Shown: positions 29,866 through 38,937 of the stretch, piece after piece
Position numbering within the stretch: the first letter of the stretch is position 1
How the letters are laid out: every line of letters begins with the position of its first letter
From: Candidatus Cloacimonetes bacterium HGW-Cloacimonetes-2
GTDB taxonomy: Bacteria > Cloacimonadota > Cloacimonadia > Cloacimonadales > Cloacimonadaceae
Assembly (NCBI GenBank): GCA_002842035.1
Contig: PHBP01000005.1
Span: forward strand, 62,001-126,000
DNA: 64,000 nt
Direction: 5' to 3'
The notes under the pieces: model-generated
What the model saw: the letters and a program-made list of their open reading frames with translations, nothing else
What the model was told of the DNA's origin: nothing
Databases searched by the model: none
Translations under genes and position numbers: made by a program

Positions 29866-32529
29866 TTAGACACCCAAATCCAAAAGCAGTTCTTTTGTCA
29901 AGGACATCTTTGTTTCGACTTCGCGGTATTTCTCGCGTTCTTTCTCCACGACCTCAGGCTTGGCATTTGCCACAAAGTTCTGATTATCAAGCTTTTTGGC
30001 TATGATCGCCAGCTCTTGCTGCAGCTTGTCCAGAGCTTTGGAAAGTCTGGCTTTTTCGGCATCCAGGTCGACCAGTCCGCTGAGCGGAAGGAAGATTTCG
30101 ATATTACGTACGACTGCTGCGATCGCGGGTGCCGGCTTGTCGATCCCAAGCCCGATTATGGCATCTTCCACGCGGGCAAGTTTACTGAGATAAGACTCGT
30201 AATTCACAAAGAGAGCTTCCTGCTTTTCTTCGGCGATTCTGATCACCACCTTGATCCCCGTGGATGGAGGCAAATTGATCTGCTTGCGCAGGTTACGAAT
30301 TGCCGAGATGCTTTCCTGGATAAAGCTCATCTCGTCGGCAATGGCATCATCGATTCTGGAGGTATCCGCGATGGGATATTCTGCCGTGATCAAGGCATCT
30401 TCGCGCATCGGGAAGATCTGTCTGATGCTTTGCCAGATTTCCTCTGTAATATAAGGCATTATCGGGTGCAGGAGCCGCATGGAAGCCTGCATCACATCGA
30501 GCAGGATATACTTCGCTGTAAGGCGAGGATCCTGTTGTCCCTCAGCTACATCACGATACAATCTATCTTTGGCGAGCTCGATATACCAGCTGCAAAACTC
30601 ATCCCAGATAAACTGGAAAAGGCACTGTGCGGCATCATTGAGCCTTAAGTTCTCGTAGTATTCACGCGTCTGAATGATCACCTGGTTTAGCCTGGAATAG
30701 ATCCAGCGATCTGCGAGCTCGAGTTCCAACTCATCCTGCTTTGGCAGTCCCGGGATAGTCTCCGCATTCATCATAATGAAGCGGTAGGCATTCCATATCT
30801 TATTGGCAAAGTTACGTCCGGTCTCCAGCATCGTATCGGAGTAGAAGACATCTGCGCCTTTGGGCGTATTAAAGATCATAGAAAAGCGCAGAGCATCCGC
30901 ACCGACCTGTCCGATAATATCGATCGGATCGGGTGAATTCCCCAGCGATTTGCTCATCTTGCGTCCCTTTTCATCACGCACTGTGCCATGCAGCAGGACA
31001 GTATCAAAGGGTATCTTATCCTTGAAATGCAGGGTGCTCATAATCATCCTTGCCACCCAGAGATAGATGATCTCCGGAGCGGTGATCAGGACGTTTGTGG
31101 GCAGGAAATAATTCAGATCTTCGGTCTCGTCCGGCCAGCCCATTGTGCTGAAGGGCCAGAGCCAACTGGAAAACCAGGTATCGAGCACGTCTTCATCCTG
31201 ACGGAAGCTGGTACCGCCGCATTTGGGACAGCTTGCCGGCTCTTCCTTTGCCACCACCATCTCGGCGCAATCGTTACAATAATAAGCGGGTATGCGGTGT
31301 CCCCACCAGATCTGGCGGGAGATACACCAATCCCGGATATTATTCATCCAGTGCATATAGACCTTGGTCCAGCGCTCCGGCTGAAACTTCACTTCACCGC
31401 TTTCCACCACAGCTATGGCACGCTCTGCCAGCGGTTTCATCTTCACGAACCACTGATCCGAAAGATAAGGCTCGATCACTGTGTCACAGCGGTAGCAATG
31501 TCCCACGGCATGCTGGTGTTTCTCGGTCTTTTCGAGCAAGCCCTGTTCTTCCAGCAGGTCTAGGATCTTCTTGCGGCATTGATAACGATCCATCCCGGTA
31601 AATTCCGCTCCGGCAGCCTCGTTCATAATGCCGTGTTCATCCAGCACCAAAAGCTGCTCGAGATTGTGCCTGAGTCCGATCTCAAAGTCGTTTGGATCGT
31701 GAGCCGGGGTCACCTTGACGCAGCCCGTTCCAAAGGAAGCATCCACGTAATCATCTGCGATCACGGGAATCTTCCTGCCGGTAAGGGGCAGGATCAGCTC
31801 TTTTCCGATCAGGTGCTTGTAACGCTCGTCTTTGGGATTGACCGCCACAGCGACGTCTCCCAGCATCGTTTCCGGACGCGTGGTTGCCACTGTCACAAAG
31901 CCATCTCCATCTGCATAAGGATAGCGGATATGCCACAGTGCACCTTCCTCATCCGCGTGTTCGACCTCGTCGTTGGCGAGAGCTGTAACGCAGCGTGGAC
32001 ACCAGTTTATGATGTACTTGCCTTTATAAATCAAGCCATCTTCATAGAGGCTCACAAAGACTTCTTTGACCGCTCTGGAGAGCATTTCGTCCATAGTAAA
32101 GCGCTGACGGCTCCAATCGCAGGAGGCACCCAGCAGTTTGAGCTGTTCTATGATGATATTGCCTTTTTCTTGTTTCCATTGCCAGATCAGCTCGATCAGT
32201 TTCTCCCTGCCGATTTTATGGCGCGTGAGACCCTGTTTGGCGATCTGCTTTTCCACCATATTTTGGGTGGCGATACCCGCATGATCGACACCGGGGAGCC
32301 AGAGAGTAGGCTCGCCGAGCATGCGGTGATAACGTACAACGACATCTTGGAGAGTGTTATTGAGGACGTGTCCCATATGCAGGATACCGGTCACGTTTGG
32401 AGGTGGGATCAGGATGGTGAAGGGTTTCTTTCCGGGATCTTTGGTGGGCGTAAAGTAGCCGCCATCTTCCCAGAATTTGTACCACTTGCGTTCGATCTGC
32501 TGTGGTTCATAGGTTTTGTTGATTTCCAT
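29866..32529 (-). CDS. valS: Valyl-tRNA synthetase
   Basis: This 887-residue class I synthetase has HIGH as HMGH in [17 protein letters not shown] (about 41-57), the CP1 editing domain, zinc-type cysteines (YCNDCAEM...SCPKCGG, about 416-436), KMSKS (RKMSKSLGN, about 530) and a C-terminal coiled-coil arm. This matches full-length ValS. It charges tRNA-Val. No T-box-like leader is seen upstream. tRNA-Ala follows 49 bp downstream on the same strand. Confidence 0.97.
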   Translation of the reverse strand: MEINKTYEPQQIERKWYKFWEDGGYFTPTKDPGKKPFTILIPPPNVTGILHMGHVLNNTLQDVVVRYHRMLGEPTLWLPGVDHAGIATQNMVEKQIAKQGLTRHKIGREKLIELIWQWKQEKGNIIIEQLKLLGASCDWSRQRFTMDEMLSRAVKEVFVSLYEDGLIYKGKYIINWCPRCVTALANDEVEHADEEGALWHIRYPYADGDGFVTVATTRPETMLGDVAVAVNPKDERYKHLIGKELILPLTGRKIPVIADDYVDASFGTGCVKVTPAHDPNDFEIGLRHNLEQLLVLDEHGIMNEAAGAEFTGMDRYQCRKKILDLLEEQGLLEKTEKHQHAVGHCYRCDTVIEPYLSDQWFVKMKPLAERAIAVVESGEVKFQPERWTKVYMHWMNNIRDWCISRQIWWGHRIPAYYCNDCAEMVVAKEEPASCPKCGGTSFRQDEDVLDTWFSSWLWPFSTMGWPDETEDLNYFLPTNVLITAPEIIYLWVARMIMSTLHFKDKIPFDTVLLHGTVRDEKGRKMSKSLGNSPDPIDIIGQVGADALRFSMIFNTPKGADVFYSDTMLETGRNFANKIWNAYRFIMMNAETIPGLPKQDELELELADRWIYSRLNQVIIQTREYYENLRLNDAAQCLFQFIWDEFCSWYIELAKDRLYRDVAEGQQDPRLTAKYILLDVMQASMRLLHPIMPYITEEIWQSIRQIFPMREDALITAEYPIADTSRIDDAIADEMSFIQESISAIRNLRKQINLPPSTGIKVVIRIAEEKQEALFVNYESYLSKLARVEDAIIGLGIDKPAPAIAAVVRNIEIFLPLSGLVDLDAEKARLSKALDKLQQELAIIAKKLDNQNFVANAKPEVVEKEREKYREVETKMSLTKELLLDLGV

Positions 32530-32729
32530 TGTTTTTCCTCTCTTTTTGTCGTTGTATTTCTGCCCAAATGGCAGTTATCTCTCAAGTTATGAGCAAAAAC
32601 GGGAAGGGGCTATGTATGTCAAGCAAGAACTTTCTGAAGTAGTGAATGGACTCTATGGACGGTATTGCCAGAGTGGATGGGAGATCGCTTCCGGTTACCG
32701 ATAGCATTTTGCTTAGCCGGAGCAGTTCA

Positions 32730-32817
32730 CCAGCAGATCAAGCCGAAATCACCTCGAACCGCGTTCGACTTGATTTGCTTTTGATTTGCTCTTGATCTGC
32801 TTTAGACCTCCCGGATG
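32730..32817. repeat. 11-bp phased array, locus D (eight units)
   Basis: Units: CCAGCAGATCA, AGCCGAAATCA, CCTCGAACCGC, GTTCGACTTGA, TTTGCTTTTGA, TTTGCTCTTGA, TCTGCTTTAGA, CCTCCCGGATG, then AAAGGGGAAAA. The centre TCGAAC-CGC-GTTCGA is a perfect hairpin, and CAGATCAAG pairs with CTTGATCTG at the base. The unit sequence differs from loci A, B and E although period and layout are the same. Confidence 0.85.
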
Positions 32818-32952
32818 AAAGGGGAAAAGCAGCGCTTGTGTCCTAAAATCCCCCGAAACAGCCCCAATCAATCAAGATAATCCCTGTTTTGCCACGTTTC
32901 TTGCATATACACCAGAGTGTGACTGTCTTTTAATCCTGTCAGGCTTGATTTG

Positions 32953-33016
32953 ATAGGTATTTTTTGCCTATAGAAAGCCGACACAGTTTTGAGAAATTAA
33001 TTATTACCTATAGGAG
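32953..33016 (+). promoter_or_regulatory. Leader with mutually exclusive pairings near the start of the 33022 gene
   Basis: CCTATAG (32967-32973) can pair either with ATAGG just upstream (32953-32957) or with CTATAGG (33008-33014), which overlaps the TAGGAG ribosome binding site (33011-33016). The two pairings exclude each other, so the leader could switch access to the ribosome site. The complementarity is seen in the sequence; regulation is inference. Confidence 0.35.
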
Positions 33017-33021
33017 TTAAC

Positions 33022-36000
33022 ATGCGGAAAACATTAGTTTTGTTAGTCCTGGTGCTGATCAGCTCTCTGAGTTTTGCAGCGCTTTCGGATTACACATTTC
33101 AGCAGAGCCCGGCTACCTATACGGAACTGACAGAATCCACCGTGATTCACAGTACCGGTATAGATGATGCTATGTCTGCAGCCTTAGATATCGGTTTTAC
33201 CTTTGTCTATGACGAGAATTCTTATACCCAGTTCAAAGCGAATTCAAATGGTTTTATCACCCTGAATACCGCTTCGAGCGCGAGCCTTTCAAACAACCTC
33301 TCCGCCCAGACCCTGATTATTGCAGGTATTTGGGATGATCTGAAGACAGATGACAGCGATGCCGGAGTGTCTTATTACCTCAGCGGAACTGCTCCAAACC
33401 GTGTTTTGACGGTTCAATACAAGAACCTGAAGTGGTATTACAGCGCCAATCCTGTCAATCTGGCAAATTACCAGATCAAGCTGTACGAAGGCAGCAACAA
33501 GATCGAAATCGTTTATGGAACAGTTGGTGCCGCCCCCGGAACCAATGCCAGCGCTTCTATCGGTCTCTCCGGTGCCGTGCTGGGCAACTTCCTGAGTATT
33601 ACCCCGGCAAGCCCCACTGCCACATATTCTTCTACCACATCTTTCAATAGCATCAATGCTACTCACGTGCCTTTCTTTACCGGCACGATGTACACTTTTA
33701 ATCCTCCGGTTCCGATGAACAACGACCTTGCCGCGACAGCCATTGCCGGCAATACCATACCTTCGGTCGGAACCAGCTATAACTATACTGTAACCGTATT
33801 TAACCGCGGACTCGTAGCTCAGAGCAACTACAGCGTCAAGCTGATAGATGCCGGCAACGTAGAGCTGGCAACGGTTGCCGGCCCTGCGATCAATCCTGCC
33901 CAGACTCTTCAGGTGACAGTCCCCTGGACTCCCGCCACCGAAGGTCCTGTAGCCATTCGTGGAAAAGTCGTGCTTGCCGGTGATGAGAATCCCGTAAACG
34001 ATCACACTTCTCCGATGAACATCAGCGTTCAGCCTGCCGGAATCACTGTTGTGACCATCGGTACAGGCGATCTGCAAGAGGGTGTGCCCTGGGAATTCTA
34101 TTTTAAAAACAGTCTCTACCAGACCTTGATTTATCAGGATGAGATCGGTTTCTTTGGCAATATCAGCAGCATTCAGTTCTACAACAACTTTGTGACCAAC
34201 CTGCCCGGTAAGCCTGTGAAACTGTGGCTGGGAACTACTGCAATGACAGATCTGAGTGCCGGTTGGGTCGATCCCGCCAGCCTTACTTTGGTCTATGATG
34301 GCACCGTTGACTTTCCCAGCGGAGTAAATACGATTACAGTGCCTTTGCAGACTCCATTCACCTATACAGGCGGAACTTTGGTGCTCTATGCACACCGTCC
34401 GATGGATACTGACTATTTCAGCTCTTCGGATAACTTCGCTGCCCAGACGGTCGGCACAAACCGTGCCCGTAAGCTGGTTAGCGACAGCACCACTTATGAT
34501 CCGATGGCTCCTGCTGCCGGAACAGTCTCCGGTACCTTCCCCAAGATGAGCCTGATGATGAGCCCGCTCAGCCCGGATCCCATCTTCTCGATGAATCCCG
34601 CCAATGCAAACTTTGGGCAGATCCTGATGGGTGCCACTGCCACCAGAACCGTGAATATCACAAACGTTGGTGGCGGTACCCTGGGTATCACCAATATCAG
34701 TTTGGGCGGTTCCCCGATGTACACCATCAGCAATATGCCCACTCTGCCTGCCAGCCTTGGCCTGGGACAGAGCCTGAGCCTGCAGGTGGTCTATGCTCCG
34801 ACTGCTGCCGGTACTCACGAAGCTACGCTCAGCGTGACCGATAATATCGGTGGTGGCACTGTGCATACTGCTACTCTTACCGGTAGTGCGATCGATGCGA
34901 CCATCTATACCCTGCCTTATAGCTACGGCTTTGACGATGTGACGCCGCCTGCGCTGCCTCTACAGTGGAGCAAGCTGATCCAATCCACCGCCACTGCTGT
35001 GGTGCAGACCTATACTACCACCCCGCAGAGCACTCCCAATACTGCCGGTATGACTAATAGCTCCGATGCCAATGCTACAGCTATTCTGATCGCTCCTCCG
35101 CTCTCCTCAGAAATTCCTACCAATACAGTGAGAGTGAAGTTCTGGGGCAGATCCTCCAGCGCCGGATACCTGGTCTCCGTAGGTGTGATGTCCAATCCCA
35201 CCGATGCAGCATCTTACACGGAGATTCAGAGTATTGCACTTACTACAACCTGGACAGAGTATATCGTTTCTCTGACCGGATATACCGGAACCGGCAAGTT
35301 CATATCCTTTAAGCACGGCCTGGGTGGAACCAGCCGTCTGATCTATATCGACACCGTAAGTTTCGAGCCTGTCGCTCCGAACGACCTCGGTGCCGTCAGC
35401 ATCAGCGGGAACGCCACACCTACAGTGGGTATGAGCTCCGATTATGTCGTGAACGTGCAAAACTGGGGCACCAGCGCTCAAAGCACCTACACAGTGAAGC
35501 TCTATAACTCAGACAATACCGAGCTTGCTTCTGTCGCAGGTACTGCCATCAACCCCGGACAGACCATTGCAGTGACAATCCCCTGGGTTCCTACTACTGA
35601 AGGTGCACAAAGCATCTATGGTAAAGTGATTCTCGCAGGTGACGTCAATCCTGCAAACGACCAGACAGCTCCGATGAACCTCCTGGTCAATCCTGCCGGT
35701 TTGGTGACCATCACAGTCGGTGACGGCAGCCAAAGCGCACGTATTCCCTTTGATCTCTTCTACAAGAACAGCCTCTATCAGACTCTCTATTATCCTGCAG
35801 AGATGGGTAACTTTATGGGTCAGATCACAGGTCTGAGGCTTTATGCCAATATAGTCTCCACAGATATACCGGCTGCTCTTCCGTTCAAGGTCTGGATGGG
35901 AACCACCACTCAGGCTGATCTCAGTGCTGCCTGGATTCCTTCCACCGAGTTGACTTTGGTCTTTGACGGCACACTCGATTTCCCTGCCGGTGAACAGACC

Positions 36001-38277
36001 GTAATGCTTCCCTTCAGCACTCCTTACCTCTATCTGAACGGGGAGAATCTGGTCGTGATGTTCAACCGTCCGATGGATACCGATTACTATAGCTCCAGCG
36101 ACCAATTCAAGGTTCAGACCGTTGGTACAAACCGTGCACGTAACGTGTACAATGACACCACAGTGCTTGATCCTGCCGCTCCTACTGGCGGATCAACCAC
36201 AGGTCAGTTTCCCAAGACCACCTTCACAGTGATACCCGGTGGAGTGGGTGATATTATTGGCACAGTGACTGCTGCCGGTGGAACCCTATTGGAAGGCGTC
36301 AGCGTAGAGCTGGTCGATGCCGGATACAATACCACCACAAACGCTCAGGGACAATACAGCCTGCTGAACGTCTTGCCTGCTAACTATACAATCTCCTTCT
36401 CCAAGTATGGCTATGTGACTTATACCCAAGCCATTACCCTGGCAGAAGATCAGGAACTCACCGTCAATGCCACTCTGCAACCGATGGCTACTGTCAATGT
36501 AAGCGGAACCGTCCTTGCTTCCGATACCGGAACAGGCATAAACGGTGCTTCCATCAATATCAGCGGTTATGCAAACTACACAGGCACCACCAATGCCCAG
36601 GGTAATTTCACCATTCCCGGAGTCTATGCCAATCAGACTTATACTTACCAAATCAGCGCTGTTGGTTATACTTCCGCAACCGGTGCGATCAACGTCGCAG
36701 CTACAAACCATGCAATGGGCAATATCACCCTTGCCGAGCTTGCCTTTGCCCCGGGCAACGTACAGGCAGTCCTGAATGTCAACGCCATAGATCTAAGCTG
36801 GACAGCTCCTGATCCAAATTCATTCGAGCTGACTGAAGGCTTCGAAAACACCACCTTCCCGCCTATGAACTGGACTCAAAGTATCACAAACAGCGGTCCG
36901 GTCAATGCCAGCGGTGTTTATCCTACCTGGTGCAGATTTGGTGATGTAACGATCGGAACAGCTACCGTTAGTCCGACCGAAGGCACCAGCCAGACAGGTC
37001 TCTGGTGGGCTTATGAACACCAGGATGAATGGCTGATTACCCCCAGCTTCTACTGCCCTTCAAACACAGTTCTGAGCTTTGATTCCTATGTCTATCTCGG
37101 CTCAACTGCCGGCGATCACTACTATGTGAAAGCCTCTACAGACAATGGCAACACCTGGGATATCCTCTGGGATGCCAGCGCTCAGACCGGTGGATGGAAT
37201 TATTATGCCTCCCCGATCACTGTCGATCTCTCCGCTTATACCGGAAGCGATGTCAAGCTCGCCTTCCACGCCGTAGATCCTCCGTCAAACGACGGTCTCT
37301 GGTATGTCTGGTTTATCGATGACATCCTGATTACCAATGCTACAGATCGCATCAGCTTCACAGGAAACGATCTCGTAACGATGAGCAAGAGAGCCGGCTC
37401 CGGCTTTGCCTCTGCTCCAGCTACACAGATCTCCAGAGCTCTTCAGACCGGCCTGGTGCGCAGCGAAAGCTCACTACCGATGCCTGCCAACGAAACCACC
37501 AGCACCCGCGTGTTGACAGGATACAAGGTCTGGCGTCTCGCAGCCGGGCAGGAAACCAGCCCCGAAAACTGGATTCTTGTAACACCCGATGCCATTACAG
37601 CCCTCAATTCTACAGACAGCGCCTGGGCGACTCTCGTCGATGGCGACTATCGTTGGGCTGTCCGTGCTATCTACACCTCTGATGTGATGTCCAACCCAGC
37701 CTTCTCAAACACAATGCACAAGGAGACTGTTACCGGTATGATCAGCGGTGTGGTTCGCACTCAGACCAATCAACCCATCCCCGGCGCAACCGTTACTGCC
37801 GGCACTTTCACTGCTACGACCAACAACTCCGGCGCCTACACGATGATCGTGCCGACCGGAACTTACAGCGTGACCGCCTCTGCCAATCTCTACCAGAGCC
37901 AGACAGTTCAAAACGTCGTGGTAAATCAAGATCTTACCACTACCGTGAACTTTAACCTGACTCCCGGTTCCGATGGCAGCGAGGATATCGCTCCCGTGGC
38001 AGCCACAGCCCTCAACGGCAACTATCCCAATCCTTTCAATCCCAGTACCACCATCAGCTACAGCATCAAGGATGCCGGACCTGTACGGATTGATATTTAT
38101 AATTTGAAAGGACAGATTGTCAGAACTCTCGTCAATGCCCAGCAAGCCAGCGGTAACTACAATATCGTCTGGAACGGCAAGGACGATCAGGGCCGCAGCG
38201 TTGGCAGCGGTGTCTATTACTACAGAATGCAGGCCACGAGCTTTACCAATACCAAGAAGATGCTCCTGGTCGAATAG
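33022..38277 (+). CDS. Giant secreted multidomain adhesin-like protein with sorting domain
   Basis: This 1751-residue secreted protein has a signal peptide (residues 1-20). Domains in order: an N-terminal beta sandwich (to about 225); CARDB-like domain plus a 'PW..F..KNSLYQTL' module (about 233-510); an ASH/choice-of-anchor-D-like domain (about 515-625, FGQILMGATATRTVNITNVG); a jelly-roll (about 630-785); a second CARDB plus module pair (about 788-1068); two carboxypeptidase-regulatory-like beta domains (about 1070-1240); a fibronectin III domain apparently interrupted by a cleaved-adhesin jelly-roll (from FELTEGFENT); a third regulatory-like domain; and a sorting domain (NYPNPFNPSTTISYSI, GVYYYRMQAT, KKMLLVE). 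It is probably a surface structural or binding protein. Confidence 0.9.
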   Translation: MRKTLVLLVLVLISSLSFAALSDYTFQQSPATYTELTESTVIHSTGIDDAMSAALDIGFTFVYDENSYTQFKANSNGFITLNTASSASLSNNLSAQTLIIAGIWDDLKTDDSDAGVSYYLSGTAPNRVLTVQYKNLKWYYSANPVNLANYQIKLYEGSNKIEIVYGTVGAAPGTNASASIGLSGAVLGNFLSITPASPTATYSSTTSFNSINATHVPFFTGTMYTFNPPVPMNNDLAATAIAGNTIPSVGTSYNYTVTVFNRGLVAQSNYSVKLIDAGNVELATVAGPAINPAQTLQVTVPWTPATEGPVAIRGKVVLAGDENPVNDHTSPMNISVQPAGITVVTIGTGDLQEGVPWEFYFKNSLYQTLIYQDEIGFFGNISSIQFYNNFVTNLPGKPVKLWLGTTAMTDLSAGWVDPASLTLVYDGTVDFPSGVNTITVPLQTPFTYTGGTLVLYAHRPMDTDYFSSSDNFAAQTVGTNRARKLVSDSTTYDPMAPAAGTVSGTFPKMSLMMSPLSPDPIFSMNPANANFGQILMGATATRTVNITNVGGGTLGITNISLGGSPMYTISNMPTLPASLGLGQSLSLQVVYAPTAAGTHEATLSVTDNIGGGTVHTATLTGSAIDATIYTLPYSYGFDDVTPPALPLQWSKLIQSTATAVVQTYTTTPQSTPNTAGMTNSSDANATAILIAPPLSSEIPTNTVRVKFWGRSSSAGYLVSVGVMSNPTDAASYTEIQSIALTTTWTEYIVSLTGYTGTGKFISFKHGLGGTSRLIYIDTVSFEPVAPNDLGAVSISGNATPTVGMSSDYVVNVQNWGTSAQSTYTVKLYNSDNTELASVAGTAINPGQTIAVTIPWVPTTEGAQSIYGKVILAGDVNPANDQTAPMNLLVNPAGLVTITVGDGSQSARIPFDLFYKNSLYQTLYYPAEMGNFMGQITGLRLYANIVSTDIPAALPFKVWMGTTTQADLSAAWIPSTELTLVFDGTLDFPAGEQTVMLPFSTPYLYLNGENLVVMFNRPMDTDYYSSSDQFKVQTVGTNRARNVYNDTTVLDPAAPTGGSTTGQFPKTTFTVIPGGVGDIIGTVTAAGGTLLEGVSVELVDAGYNTTTNAQGQYSLLNVLPANYTISFSKYGYVTYTQAITLAEDQELTVNATLQPMATVNVSGTVLASDTGTGINGASINISGYANYTGTTNAQGNFTIPGVYANQTYTYQISAVGYTSATGAINVAATNHAMGNITLAELAFAPGNVQAVLNVNAIDLSWTAPDPNSFELTEGFENTTFPPMNWTQSITNSGPVNASGVYPTWCRFGDVTIGTATVSPTEGTSQTGLWWAYEHQDEWLITPSFYCPSNTVLSFDSYVYLGSTAGDHYYVKASTDNGNTWDILWDASAQTGGWNYYASPITVDLSAYTGSDVKLAFHAVDPPSNDGLWYVWFIDDILITNATDRISFTGNDLVTMSKRAGSGFASAPATQISRALQTGLVRSESSLPMPANETTSTRVLTGYKVWRLAAGQETSPENWILVTPDAITALNSTDSAWATLVDGDYRWAVRAIYTSDVMSNPAFSNTMHKETVTGMISGVVRTQTNQPIPGATVTAGTFTATTNNSGAYTMIVPTGTYSVTASANLYQSQTVQNVVVNQDLTTTVNFNLTPGSDGSEDIAPVAATALNGNYPNPFNPSTTISYSIKDAGPVRIDIYNLKGQIVRTLVNAQQASGNYNIVWNGKDDQGRSVGSGVYYYRMQATSFTNTKKMLLVE

Positions 38278-38297
38278 TATAATACCCCATAAGTGTG

Positions 38298-38328
38298 AAA
38301 AGCCCTGCAGATGCGGGGCTTTTCTTTT
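38298..38328 (+). terminator. Rho-independent terminator after the 1751-aa gene
   Basis: AAAAGCCC (38298-38305) pairs with GGGCTTTT (38316-38323), followed by CTTTT, 20 bp after the stop codon. Confidence 0.85.
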
Positions 38329-38426
38329 GGGGACGAGTAACGAGTGACGAGAAGGCGGGAATCCACTAAAACAACTGCGCGTAGCGCATTCCGTATTATT
38401 GTAGTCACTAACAATCTAATGCGCTC

Positions 38427-38525
38427 TGCTTGAATTCTTATGTGATCCTCTAGTGATCCCCTAGTGATTCCCTTGTGGCGACAAGGGGATCTCCAGAGCA
38501 GTGGCAGAGTTTTACCAGTGGTTTC
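38427..38525. repeat. 11-bp phased array, locus E (nine units)
   Basis: Nine units in 99 bp: TGCTTGAATTC, TTATGTGATCC, TCTAGTGATCC, CCTAGTGATTC, CCTTGTGGCGA, CAAGGGGATCT, CCAGAGCAGTG, GCAGAGTTTTA, CCAGTGGTTTC, then AAAAGGGAAGG. It corresponds unit for unit to locus A, with substitutions scattered through the units but no phase change. The similarity with locus A continues downstream to about 38671. Confidence 0.88.
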
Positions 38526-38613
38526 AAAAGGGAAGGATTTAACAAGGAGTAAAGGAGGGGTGGGTTATCACAGAGAAAGCGCTGGGCGCTACGCGTAGTG
38601 GGGAAGTGATGGA

Positions 38614-38671
38614 GTGTGGGAGCGACATCCTGTTGCTCGGATAAACTGTGCGTCAGGATGACGCACCCACA
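38614..38671. repeat. Three-way-junction repeat, copy 2
   Basis: Outer stem TGTGGG/CCCACA (38615-38620 with 38666-38671) encloses GAGCGACA-TCC-TGTTGCTC (one G-T pair) and TGCGTCA-GGA-TGACGCA. The CCCACA arm restores a pair that is mismatched in the 8275 copy. It is preceded by the same GCGTAGTGGGGAAGTGATGG stretch as copy 1, with one base difference. Confidence 0.75.
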
Positions 38672-38689
38672 TTTATTGCTCCGAATGAA

Positions 38690-38699
38690 GGGGGGGGGG
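38690..38699 (+). repeat. Ten-G homopolymer tract
   Basis: A run of ten G lies about 240 bp upstream of the 38938 gene. Such tracts are prone to slippage in replication or to length errors in assembly. The following 38700-38937 stretch has no gene that I can support. Confidence 0.6.
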
Positions 38700-38937
38700 C
38701 GTTACGCAAGCCGATGTAGCCGGGTACTACGCGCCGGGCTTTCGTTTTCACTCAAACAAATGCCGGTTAAACTGGTTGGTCGGAGCTGGATAGCACAGGC
38801 ATTTATTTAAGTCAAAACAGCTACTGACACAACGCAATCATCATCTTCTGAAAATAAAAATGATTTGGAACAATCTTTGCACTCAGGTATTCTCACTTGG
38901 AAGATATGAATGTGGGAATATGGCCAAGGAGGAACTA

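Larger units (their letters stand above)
32530..33021. other. Divergent intergenic region (valS / secreted giant)
   Basis: The 492-bp gap between divergent genes carries promoters for both, not resolved here. It contains array D (32730-32817) and a structured leader next to the downstream start (32953-33016). No gene is supported. Confidence 0.5.

Noticed and set aside
33289-34866. 525-codon open frame on the minus strand opposite the giant secreted protein gene
   Set aside because: It lies fully inside a well-supported plus-strand gene with domains and signal peptide, reads as low-quality Gly/Ser/His-rich text and has no ribosome site; a codon-bias shadow.
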